Of a stretch of DNA of 7,395 nt, positions 1 to 6,990 are shown piece after piece. A model generated the notes under the pieces. It saw only the letters and a list, made by a program, of their open reading frames with translations, had not been told where the DNA came from and made no database searches. Within the stretch, counting starts at the first letter, position 1, and each line of letters starts with the position of its first letter. Both the position numbers and the translations under genes were made by a program. This stretch comes from Gemmatimonadota bacterium (GTDB lineage: Bacteria; Gemmatimonadota; Gemmatimonadetes; Gemmatimonadales; Gemmatimonadaceae), in the NCBI GenBank assembly GCA_003142495.1, contig PLMM01000222.1, positions 14,654-22,048 of the forward strand, read 5' to 3'.

Positions 1-108
1 CCCCGAGTCCTGGGCTCCGAGGGGAGCCACCGCGAGGGCCGTAAGTGCAAGCGCGGCATGGCATGTGGCGCGCAGCGAGAGCTGTGTCTTGATGGAGTTG
101 TATCGCAT
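1..108 (-). CDS. Secreted or envelope protein, N-terminal signal peptide only (partial)
   Basis: Reading the minus strand from the ATG at 108-106, the frame is open for 36 codons to the window edge. The peptide starts MRYNSIKTQLSLRA, followed by the hydrophobic stretch HAALALTALAVAPLGA and then QDSG. This is a classic Sec signal peptide: basic N-region, Ala/Leu core, and a small-residue A-X-A-like end suiting signal peptidase I cleavage before the Gln. The mature protein lies outside the window, so its function cannot be stated. Leaders ending in LGAQ are frequent in secreted proteins of Gemmatimonadota, which gives a weak taxonomic hint. No strong Shine-Dalgarno sequence precedes the ATG. 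The gene is divergent from the M20 peptidase. It could be a chance open frame in GC-rich DNA, but the ordered signal-peptide pattern argues against that. Confidence 0.6.
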   Translation of the reverse strand, partial: MRYNSIKTQLSLRATCHAALALTALAVAPLGAQDSG

Positions 109-196
109 TTGATTCGTAGGGAAACGGATGCATGAAGATAGTGGCCGGCTCCCACCACCGCTCTGGACAGCAACGCCGCTGCCACCAAATTGCGGG
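109..196. promoter_or_regulatory. Divergent intergenic region between signal-peptide gene and M20 peptidase
   Basis: If the peptidase starts at 197, these 88 bases are the only space for the promoters of the two divergent genes. The stretch is less GC-rich than its surroundings around 109-142. It contains TTGATT at 109-114 and an AT-rich patch at 132-142, but no convincingly spaced -35/-10 pair on either strand. AGGGA at 118-122 would be a reasonable ribosome-binding site for an alternative peptidase start at 128. The promoter role is inferred from position only. Confidence 0.3.
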
Positions 197-1657
197 ATGA
201 AGAAGCTCGCCGCGCTTTTGGGCGCCCTCGTGGTCGTGCTCGTGGTCGTCGTGGTCGTGCGCACCATGCGCTTCACCCCCGCTCGCGGCGATGCGCGCCC
301 CGCGGTGGCGCTCGCCCCCGAGAACGACACGCTGCTCGCCCAACACCTCGCGGGCGCGATCAAGTTCGCGACCATCTCGAAGCAGGACTCGGGGCCCGAG
401 CTCGTGCCGATGCGCGCGCTCCACGCGTATCTCGCGCAGACCTTTCCGCGCACGCACGCGACGCTCACGCACGAGGTCGTCGCACCGGCCAGCCTGCTCT
501 TCGAGTGGAAGGGAAGCGACCCCGCGCTCGAGCCGATCGTGATGATGTCACATCTCGATGTCGTCCCCGTCGAGGCGGGCTCCGAAGGCTCGTGGACCCA
601 TGCGCCATTCTCCGGCGACATCGCCGACGGCTTCGTGTGGGGGCGCGGCACGCTCGATGACAAGGTGGGCGTGCTCTCGACGCTCGAGGCGATCGAGTCG
701 CTCGTCGCGAAGGGATACACGCCGAAGCGCACCATCTATCTCGCCTTCGGCGACGACGAGGAGGTCGACGGACACGGCGCCGGCGCGATCGTCGCGCTCC
801 TCAAGTCGCGCGGCGTGCACCCGCTCGTCGCCATCGATGAGGGGAGCGCGATAATTCGCGGCATCATCCCCGGCGTTTCGCGGCCGGCAGGACTCATCGG
901 CGTCGCCGAGAAGGGGCACATGAGCGTGCAGCTCACGGTGATGGCCGCGGGCGGGCACTCCTCGATGCCGCCGCCGCAGACGGCGGTCGGCGTCCTCGCG
1001 CAGGCTATCGACCGGCTCGAGAAGCATCCGCTTCCCGCGCACATGAACGCCGCCACCGAAGGGATGCTCGGCCAGCTCGCCCGCGAGATGCCGCTCGGCG
1101 CGCGCGTGATGATGGCGAATCTCTGGCTGACGCGGCCGCTCGTGATGTGGTCAATGGCGCGGTCGCCCGTGACGAACGCATCGCTTCGCACGACGACGGC
1201 GCCGACGATGATTCAGGGGAGCCCGAAGGAGAACGTGCTGCCGATTCGCGCGCAGGCGATCGTGAACTTCCGGATCATTCCGGGGGAGACGCCCGAGAGC
1301 GTCGTCGAGCATGTGAAGAAGGTCGTCGACGACAGCAACGTCGTCGTCACCGTCGCGGGAGTTCCCTCGCCGCCGTCGCCGGTGTCGAGCACGACGTCCG
1401 ACGCGTATCGCATCCTCTCGCGCGACATTGCCGTGCTCGAGCCCGACGCCATCGTCGCGCCGTCTCTCGTCGTCGGGGCAACGGACTCGCGGCAGTACGG
1501 CGGCTACGCGCGCGACGTCTACCGCTTTCTCCCGATGCAGATCGGCGCGACGGACTTGGAGCGCCTTCATGGCACGAATGAGCGAATCGGCATCCATGAC
1601 TACGCGCGCGGTGTCGCGTTCATGACGCTGCTGATCTCCGACCTGTCGTCGCAGTGA
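197..1657 (+). CDS. Membrane-anchored M20 family metallopeptidase, PM20D1/Cps1-like
   Basis: This is a di-zinc amidohydrolase of the M20 family, closest by eye to carboxypeptidase S and PM20D1, which hydrolyse peptides or N-acyl amino acids. From the ATG at 197 it is 486 residues, near the usual PM20D1 length. A basic MKK start and a Val-rich segment (about residues 4-21) form a signal anchor, so the catalytic part should face the periplasm. The metal and catalytic motifs are intact: SHLDVVPV (His119, Asp121), GTLDDK (bridging Asp154), DDEEV (Glu188 base, Glu189 ligand), IDEG (Asp214) and LHGTNERI (His458). GGHSSMPP marks the lid/dimerisation domain. A start at 128 adds 23 residues and has AGGGA upstream. 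However, that extension uses many A/T-ending codons unlike the rest of the gene, and it would leave only 19 bases to the divergent start, so 197 is preferred. Its stop overlaps the next start as GTGA, suggesting coupled translation. The substrate is unknown. Confidence 0.92.
   Translation: MKKLAALLGALVVVLVVVVVVRTMRFTPARGDARPAVALAPENDTLLAQHLAGAIKFATISKQDSGPELVPMRALHAYLAQTFPRTHATLTHEVVAPASLLFEWKGSDPALEPIVMMSHLDVVPVEAGSEGSWTHAPFSGDIADGFVWGRGTLDDKVGVLSTLEAIESLVAKGYTPKRTIYLAFGDDEEVDGHGAGAIVALLKSRGVHPLVAIDEGSAIIRGIIPGVSRPAGLIGVAEKGHMSVQLTVMAAGGHSSMPPPQTAVGVLAQAIDRLEKHPLPAHMNAATEGMLGQLAREMPLGARVMMANLWLTRPLVMWSMARSPVTNASLRTTTAPTMIQGSPKENVLPIRAQAIVNFRIIPGETPESVVEHVKKVVDDSNVVVTVAGVPSPPSPVSSTTSDAYRILSRDIAVLEPDAIVAPSLVVGATDSRQYGGYARDVYRFLPMQIGATDLERLHGTNERIGIHDYARGVAFMTLLISDLSSQ
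229..258 (+). repeat. Short direct repeat (CGTGGTCGT x3) in the anchor segment
   Basis: The 9-mer CGTGGTCGT occurs at 229-237, 241-249 and 250-258, with a 3-base spacer after the first copy. It encodes the Val-rich transmembrane anchor of the M20 peptidase. Because the units are multiples of three, copy-number change would lengthen or shorten the hydrophobic helix without breaking the frame. It is probably a by-product of Val codons GTC/GTG rather than a functional repeat. Confidence 0.5.
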
Positions 1658-3495
1658 GCACCGAATCGCTCGAGCGTCGCGTCGAGATCGAGACGCCCGA
1701 GCAGACGATACTCTCGTACACGGTCGCGGGCGTTGGATCGCGCACGGCAGCTGCGCTCGTCGACCTCGTGATCATCGTCGTCGGGCAACTCGCGATCTTT
1801 CTCGTGCTCATCGAGCTTGGCGCGGTGTTCAGCAAAGGGTCGACGACGGCGCAGAAGCTCTCCTCAGCGTGGGCGACTGCGGCCGGAGTGCTCCTCTCCT
1901 TCATCCTGATCTGGGGCTACTACGTCTTCTTCGAGGCCGTGTGGGACGGCCAGACTCCCGGCAAGCGCATGCTCGGGATTCGCGTCGTGCAGGATGGCGG
2001 ATACTCGGTGTCGTTCGGAGCATCGGCCGCACGCAATCTGATGCGCTTCATCGACATGCAGCCCGGCGTCATCTACGCGGTTGGGCTCGTGAGCATGGCG
2101 ATCTCCAAATCCGGCAAGCGACTCGGCGACATCGTCGCGGGAACGTTCGTGGTGCACGAGCAGCGCGCCCTGATCAGCTCCGCCACGCGCGCCCAATCCG
2201 ACGTCGCCACGCGTGCCGCGATCACGTCGCGGCTCACCGAAGAGGAGTTCGCGCTGCTGAGCCGCTTCGTGGCGCGGCGCACGGAGCTCGACGCGACGCT
2301 GCGCACCTCGTTCGCCGCGCAGATCGCGACGCGCTACCGCCAGCATCTGGTGGACGACGGCAGCGCGCCCATGGCGAAGCTTCTCCGCCTCTTCGAGACC
2401 GAGAGCGATGCGCGCGCGCGAGGGCTGCCCTCGCCTGGCGCGAAGGGCGCCGCGCGCGAGCGACACGCGATCGTCGCACTCAACGCCGGCCGCTGGCGCG
2501 AATTCTCCGACACTCTTGCCTCCGCGCAGAAGCGCGGGCTGCGCACCATGTCGCCCGACGAGGTCAGCAGCCTCGTGTCGCTCTATCGCGAGGTGTCCAC
2601 CGATCTCGCCCGGCTGCGCACGGCCTCCGACAGCGAGGATCAGCAGGAGATCTTCTACGTCAGTCGCCTGCTCGGCGCCGGCCACAATTTTCTGTATCGG
2701 CAGCGAGGACTCTCGGCTCGCGATGTCTGGCGCTATCTGTCGGTGTCGGTGCCGCGCGAGGTGCGCCGCTCCACGCCGTTCATTCTCGCGGCCGCATTCT
2801 TTCTCTTCGTGCCGATGGCGATCACCTTCGGAGTGCTACTGCGCCACCCCGCGCTGGCATCGCAGCTCCTGCCGCCGGGGATGATCGATCGCGTCACCGA
2901 AGGCGCGCATCGCGACAGCACGGGGACGCACGAGTACATCTCCACGAGAGACTTCGAGCGCCCGATTCTGGCGAGCTCGATCATTCGCAACAACGTGCAG
3001 ATCACCTTCGGGGCCTTCGCCGCCGGAATCACCGCGGGCATTCTCACGCTGGTGATGCTGGTGTTCAATGGTGTGAGCATCGGCGCCGGCTTCGGCCTCT
3101 ACGCAAACCACGGTGTCTTCCATCAAATTCGCGACTTCGTGGTCGCGCACAGCGTGCTCGAGCTGAGCGCGATCTGCATCGCTGCCGGAGGCGGCTTTCT
3201 GCTCGGCTGGGCGCTCCTCATCCCGGGCGCGCACACCAGGCGGGAGGCATTCGTGATCAATGGCCGCCGAGCGGTTCGGCTCATCTCGGCGTCGACGCTG
3301 ATGCTGTTGGCGGCGGGGACGATTGAAGGACTCATCTCCCCTCGCATCGACATTCCCTTCGTGGTGAAGGCCGGCGTCGCGTTCGCCACGGCGATCCTTC
3401 TCGCGTTCTGGTTCTCGCGCGGGCGCGGAAGCGAGGAGGAGGCGCCGGCCGAGGAGTTCGCCTACACCGAGCCGCGCGCCTTGAGCTCGAGATAG
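1654..3495 (+). CDS. RDD - SpoIIM (DUF95) fusion membrane protein
   Basis: This 613-residue integral membrane protein joins two families usually encoded separately. Residues about 18-170 are an RDD domain: Arg30 and Asp37 in GSRTAAALVDLVII, helices near 33-55 and 74-96, and WDGQTPGKRMLGIRVV at 97-112. A charged helical stretch follows (about 190-260, including TEEEFALLSRFVARRTELD), of a kind often seen at the end of RDD proteins. From about 272 comes a full SpoIIM domain: WREFSDTL, SLYREVSTDLARLR (309-322), then hydrophobic segments near 371-396, 447-481, 501-525, 543-561 and 571-588, including HSVLEL at 499-504. SpoIIM is known from Bacillus as a membrane partner of peptidoglycan hydrolases in engulfment; relatives occur in many non-sporulating bacteria with unknown roles. 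RDD proteins are poorly characterised, and some have been linked to transport. The GTG start overlaps the peptidase stop with no clear ribosome-binding site, suggesting re-initiation. The 3' end overlaps the DUF58 gene on the other strand by 34 bases. Confidence 0.9.
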   Translation: MSTESLERRVEIETPEQTILSYTVAGVGSRTAAALVDLVIIVVGQLAIFLVLIELGAVFSKGSTTAQKLSSAWATAAGVLLSFILIWGYYVFFEAVWDGQTPGKRMLGIRVVQDGGYSVSFGASAARNLMRFIDMQPGVIYAVGLVSMAISKSGKRLGDIVAGTFVVHEQRALISSATRAQSDVATRAAITSRLTEEEFALLSRFVARRTELDATLRTSFAAQIATRYRQHLVDDGSAPMAKLLRLFETESDARARGLPSPGAKGAARERHAIVALNAGRWREFSDTLASAQKRGLRTMSPDEVSSLVSLYREVSTDLARLRTASDSEDQQEIFYVSRLLGAGHNFLYRQRGLSARDVWRYLSVSVPREVRRSTPFILAAAFFLFVPMAITFGVLLRHPALASQLLPPGMIDRVTEGAHRDSTGTHEYISTRDFERPILASSIIRNNVQITFGAFAAGITAGILTLVMLVFNGVSIGAGFGLYANHGVFHQIRDFVVAHSVLELSAICIAAGGGFLLGWALLIPGAHTRREAFVINGRRAVRLISASTLMLLAAGTIEGLISPRIDIPFVVKAGVAFATAILLAFWFSRGRGSEEEAPAEEFAYTEPRALSSR

Positions 3496-4811
3496 TGATT
3501 CACCACGGAGCTCGCAAGCTGCTTCGGCGACACGTCGAGCACGGACACTCCCGCGCGCCGCATGCGCACGATCGCCTCGTTGCGCGCGCCGAGCAGCTCC
3601 TCCGCCGCCACGCTCGCGTATAGATCGCTCGACGAGCTGTGCTGGGTCGGGATCGCGGCGCTCACGAGCTCGTCGTTGCGGAGCGCGACGACCACGAGCA
3701 TGTGCCGCATCGCGCTCCGCACCGTGTGCGCGATGACCGCCTGCGAGGATCGCGGGTCGATCACGTCGGTGAAGAGAACGATCAGCGAGCGCTTGCGATG
3801 CCGCGTTGCGAGCGTGCGGAACGCGGTCGCGTAGTCCGGCTCGGTCATCGTCGCGCGCGCCGGGATGAGCGCCTGGCGAATGCCGCGCATCGCCTTGTCG
3901 CCGCGCGCGGGCGGCACGAAGGCACGCAGCTCGTTGTCGAAGAGCAGCAGCCCAACCTGGTCGCCCGCCTGCACCGCGACCGATGCGAGGAGCGTGGCGG
4001 CCGAGAGCGCGTACTCGAAGCGCGGCACTCCGCTGGCGAGCTGCGTCATCATGCGCCCCGCATCGACGGCGATCATCACCGTCTGCCCCTGCTCCACGGT
4101 GTACTCGCGCGTCATCAGCTTCTGCCGCCGAGCCGTCGCTTTCCAGTCGACGTGTCGTGGATCGTCGCCCACGGAGTATTCGCGCAGCGACGCGAAGGTG
4201 CTCCCCTCGCCGCGCTTCCGGATCGAGCGAATGCCCGCGTCACGAAGCCGATGCTGAATCGCGAGCAGGCGCAGATGCCGAACGCCAGCGAGCGACGGAG
4301 TAACGAGCATCATGTCGGCGGGCTCGTAGCGAAGGCTGCGCTGCACGAGCCCAAGCGTGCCCTCGATGCGCAGAACGACGGGGCCGAGCGGCCACGACCC
4401 GCGCGCGCGCGCCACGAAGGTGAAGGGGACGGTGGTCTCGCCGCCGGACACCACGGAGTGCGCGCTGCCTCGCGGCTCCGGCGACTCGATGATCCGTGGC
4501 AGCGCATCGAACAGCGTGAAGCGAAGCGTGCGCGGCGCGGTCGAGCGCACGCGATACTGGCCGCACTCCTTGTCGCCAAGGCCCACGTTCGAGGGCACGA
4601 TTCGCTCGGCGGTCAGCTGCCATTTGGCGGGAAGGAGCAACATGTCGAGAATCACTGCCGCAGCGATGAGCACGAGCGCGTAGACTGCGGCCTTCTCCGA
4701 CACGAGCCAGATCGGCGACAAGACGGCGACGAGAGCCACGAGGCGGCGTGTAGGGATGACGCTCACCAGCGCGCGTCCGACGTACTCGATCACCTGGCGC
4801 ACGCTGATCAC
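3462..4811 (-). CDS. DUF58 family protein with vWA-like C-terminal half (MoxR partner)
   Basis: This is a 449-residue protein. Two adjacent hydrophobic helices (about 21-38 and 41-60) anchor it in the membrane. A beta-rich region follows (about 65-190). The DUF58 signature spans about 203-240: GSTFASLREYSVGDDPRHVD then WKATARR. The remainder looks like a von Willebrand A-type fold, with MIAVDAGRMM at 246-255 where the MIDAS DxSxS would be and LFTDV at 346-350 as the later MIDAS aspartate strand. The first MIDAS motif is therefore altered (D-A-G-R-M), so metal binding is doubtful. DUF58 proteins are typical partners of MoxR ATPases, encoded immediately upstream here. Its GTG start overlaps the MoxR stop as GTGA and lacks a clear Shine-Dalgarno sequence, pointing to coupled translation. 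It is the last gene of the operon. The precise function is unknown. Confidence 0.9.
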   Translation of the reverse strand: MISVRQVIEYVGRALVSVIPTRRLVALVAVLSPIWLVSEKAAVYALVLIAAAVILDMLLLPAKWQLTAERIVPSNVGLGDKECGQYRVRSTAPRTLRFTLFDALPRIIESPEPRGSAHSVVSGGETTVPFTFVARARGSWPLGPVVLRIEGTLGLVQRSLRYEPADMMLVTPSLAGVRHLRLLAIQHRLRDAGIRSIRKRGEGSTFASLREYSVGDDPRHVDWKATARRQKLMTREYTVEQGQTVMIAVDAGRMMTQLASGVPRFEYALSAATLLASVAVQAGDQVGLLLFDNELRAFVPPARGDKAMRGIRQALIPARATMTEPDYATAFRTLATRHRKRSLIVLFTDVIDPRSSQAVIAHTVRSAMRHMLVVVALRNDELVSAAIPTQHSSSSDLYASVAAEELLGARNEAIVRMRRAGVSVLDVSPKQLASSVVNHYLELKARGSV

Positions 4812-5767
4812 TTCGGAGCCACGATTCGCGTGAGGAGCGCATCGAGCACGTCGTCGCTGCTCCGTCCCTCCACCTCGGCCTCGGGCGACAGCATCACGCG
4901 ATGGCGGAGCACCGGGCGCGCGAACTGCTTCACGTCGTCCGGCGTCGCGAAGTCGCGGCCACCAAGCAACGCCGCCGCGCGCGCGGTGCGGAAGAGCGCG
5001 ACGCTGGCGCGCGGCGATCCGCCGAGGGTGAGCGATGGGTCCTCGCGCGTCGCGCGCACGATGTCGGCGATGTACTCGCGAATCTCGGGTGCGACCTTCA
5101 CACCGTCAACCGCGCGCCGGAGCTCGCGGCACTGGGCCTCGTCGAGCACGGCGGGCGGCCGCACATCGGAGGCGCGCTCGGCGTCGAAGCCGCGCGAGTA
5201 GTTGTCGAGCATCCCGAGCTCGGATTGGCGCGACGGATACGTCACGCGGATCTTGAGCAGGAAGCGATCGAGCTGCGCCTCGGGAAGCGGATAGGTGCCC
5301 TCGTATTCCACCGGATTCTGCGTCGCGAACACAGTGAAGAGATCGCCGAGCGGGCGCCCCTCGCCATCGATGGTGACCTGCCGCTCTCCCATGGCCTCGA
5401 GCAGCGCGGCCTGCGTCTTCGCCGGCGCGCGATTGATCTCGTCGGCGAGCAGCATGTCAGTGAACACCGGGCCGGCGCGAAACTCGGAGGTGCGCCCGCC
5501 ATCGCGGAGCACGTTTATTCCGGTGATGTCCGCCGGCATGAGATCGGGAGTGAACTGGATGCGGCCGAAGCGCGTATTCAGCGCGCCCGCAAGCACTCGC
5601 ACGAGAAGCGTCTTCGCCGTGCCGGGCACGCCCTCGAGCAGCGCGTGGCCGCGCGCGAGAAAGGCGACCAGCGCCTCATCGATCACCCCTTCCTGTCCGA
5701 TGACGCGCTCCGACACCACTGCGCGCACGCGCGCGAGCGAATCGGTGATCTCTTCTGGTGTGATCAC
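4808..5767 (-). CDS. MoxR-type AAA+ ATPase
   Basis: This is a 319-residue AAA+ ATPase of the MoxR family (AAA_3 type with a C-terminal lid), the usual size. Visible motifs are Walker A GVPGTAKT (46-53), Walker B MLLADEIN (105-112, Asp109 and Glu110), sensor 1 FATQNP (147-152, Asn151), arginine-finger motif LPEAQLDRF (161-169, Arg168) and sensor 2 GGSPRAS (249-255, Arg253). MoxR proteins form ring oligomers that act as chaperone-like remodellers, often with vWA partners; the DUF58 product is the obvious candidate. The GTG start at 5767 overlaps the DUF4350 stop as GTGA, and the protein begins (M)ITPEEITDSLARVRAVV, as expected for MoxR. The reading frame stays open far upstream, to about 6805, but that part lies antiparallel-free over the DUF4350 gene in another frame and is a low-complexity Arg-rich shadow. 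The specific client is unknown. Confidence 0.96.
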   Translation of the reverse strand: MITPEEITDSLARVRAVVSERVIGQEGVIDEALVAFLARGHALLEGVPGTAKTLLVRVLAGALNTRFGRIQFTPDLMPADITGINVLRDGGRTSEFRAGPVFTDMLLADEINRAPAKTQAALLEAMGERQVTIDGEGRPLGDLFTVFATQNPVEYEGTYPLPEAQLDRFLLKIRVTYPSRQSELGMLDNYSRGFDAERASDVRPPAVLDEAQCRELRRAVDGVKVAPEIREYIADIVRATREDPSLTLGGSPRASVALFRTARAAALLGGRDFATPDDVKQFARPVLRHRVMLSPEAEVEGRSSDDVLDALLTRIVAPK

Positions 5768-6990
5768 GTGATGATGTTCCTCTCGATGTGGTCGATCGCC
5801 GCGCCCGCCGCAACAAGCTGCTCGGCCGTCGGCTTCTGCGCGAGCGCGCGTGATAACGTGTCGATGTCGCTGCCGAGTGCCGGCAGTCGTACTCGCAGGA
5901 GCGCGAGATAGTTTTCGTCGCTGAGGGTGGCGGCGGTGCCGAGCGGATGGCGGCGCCGGACGCCGCGCACGAGTCGCTGCACCGCGAGCCCCGTTGCGCC
6001 GATTCCTTCGTATGCGCGAGAGAGCGCGCCCACGTGCTCGAGCGGCGATCGCCGTTCGAGGCGCGCGGTGGAGATTGGGGCGATCGGTCGCACGCCGATC
6101 ACGAGCAGGTAGAGAAGCGCCGCAGCGCCGATCTGGAGCGCGGCGTGTCCCCATGTCGTCTCGAGCAGCGCCTCCCCCAGCAGCTCCGTGAACGAGATGG
6201 AGTTGCCGAATCCCTGATGATATTCGTCGAACACGATCGGCGATGTGCGGGTAGAGTCGATGGACTCGAGCAGGCGCACCGCGAGCACGGTGCCCGCGGT
6301 CTTTCGCAGCACATCGTTGCGAAGAAAGGTTGGGTCGGCGATCGCGACGACGGTGCCGCGCCCGATCGTTTGAGTCGCGATCTCGGGATGCACGCGCTTG
6401 CGGATCGGCGTGCGGATTTCCACCAGCGGCGTCGCGGTGGGCGGCCACGCGGCATCCGAGTCCGAGTCTGTTGCGGGCGTTCCCTCGAGATATCGATGAA
6501 AGGATCGCGCGTCGAAAATCCCGAACGCCTCGCGCAGTGTGTCGACGCGGTCGTACGATCCGAAGAGGCTGTCCTCGATCGCATAGTAGGTGCTGATCGA
6601 CCGGTCCGTGGCCTGCACACCGATGGAATCGGCGAGCACGCTTCCGCGATAGGGAACGACGACGGCATTCGCGCCGCGCCGCACCACCTCGAGGAGCGTG
6701 TGGATCTCGACGGCGCTCGGATCGATCGGCGTGTTGACCATGATGTACGTCGCGGTGCTGTCGAGCAGTCCCTCGTAGGGAACGATGCGCTCGCTCGTGT
6801 GCCAACCGAGCTTGTCGAGAACTTCGCGCAGCCCGCGCGAGCCGTTCACGGAGCGTGAGCGCGTGCTGAGGAATCGCCCCTGCGCGACTTCTGCGGCCGG
6901 GGAGAGGATGACGGCGACTGCCAGGGCGACGGCGAGCCCGGGGAGCACGAAGCGTGGCTTGAGCCAGCGCTCGGAGAAGCGGCTAGCCAT
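5764..6990 (-). CDS. DUF4350 domain membrane protein
   Basis: This 408-residue protein has a membrane helix near residues 14-32 and a second at about 281-301 (LQIGAAALLYLLVIGVRP). Between them lies the DUF4350 domain (about 48-260). It starts with NGSRGLREVLDKLGWHT, a pattern in which each family member compares a paralogue-like GATase1-type fold. It continues with a VVVPYRGS strand and ends with the conserved FDEYHQGFG (254-262). A low-complexity acidic segment (TPATDSDSDAAWPPT, 171-185) sits in the domain. The cytoplasmic tail (about 303-408) is helical. DUF4350 has no established function; its genes sit regularly between DUF4129 and MoxR genes, as here. The ATG start lies within an 8-base overlap with the upstream DUF4129 gene and has no obvious ribosome-binding site. 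The stop overlaps the MoxR start. Confidence 0.85.
   Translation of the reverse strand: MASRFSERWLKPRFVLPGLAVALAVAVILSPAAEVAQGRFLSTRSRSVNGSRGLREVLDKLGWHTSERIVPYEGLLDSTATYIMVNTPIDPSAVEIHTLLEVVRRGANAVVVPYRGSVLADSIGVQATDRSISTYYAIEDSLFGSYDRVDTLREAFGIFDARSFHRYLEGTPATDSDSDAAWPPTATPLVEIRTPIRKRVHPEIATQTIGRGTVVAIADPTFLRNDVLRKTAGTVLAVRLLESIDSTRTSPIVFDEYHQGFGNSISFTELLGEALLETTWGHAALQIGAAALLYLLVIGVRPIAPISTARLERRSPLEHVGALSRAYEGIGATGLAVQRLVRGVRRRHPLGTAATLSDENYLALLRVRLPALGSDIDTLSRALAQKPTAEQLVAAGAAIDHIERNIIT
5777..5784 (-). promoter_or_regulatory. Probable ribosome-binding site for the MoxR gene
   Basis: On the minus strand GAGAGGAA lies 11 bases (measured from AGAGG) upstream of the GTG at 5767, inside the end of the DUF4350 gene. 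The spacing is slightly long, but it is the best Shine-Dalgarno match among the four overlapping junctions and supports the GTG start. Confidence 0.4.

Noticed and set aside
109..142. TTGATT followed by GATAGT as a sigma-70-like promoter
   Set aside because: The spacing is about 22 bases and the -10 match is poor; it cannot be supported as a promoter.
1864..2685. Minus-strand open frame of 273 codons antisense to RDD-SpoIIM
   Set aside because: The composition is that of a shadow ORF, with no recognisable motifs or start context.
1869..3326. Plus-strand open frame of 485 codons inside the RDD-SpoIIM gene
   Set aside because: It is an Arg/His-rich frame shadow; the other frame shows clear RDD and SpoIIM motifs and membrane helices.
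3412..3437. Possible hairpin (CTCGC/GCGAG with a 12-base loop) near the convergent gene ends
   Set aside because: The stem is short, has a wobble pair, lies inside coding sequence and has no following T-run, so it is not a credible intrinsic terminator.
3639..5201. Long plus-strand open frame (520 codons) antisense to DUF58 and MoxR
   Set aside because: It is Arg/His/Glu-rich without domains, a typical GC-rich shadow; the opposite strand has full motif support.
5768..6805. Upstream extension of the MoxR reading frame, which would give a 665-residue fusion
   Set aside because: The extension is Arg/Ala-rich and featureless, and lies over the DUF4350 gene in a different frame on the same strand. 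MoxR proteins normally begin at the GTG at 5767.
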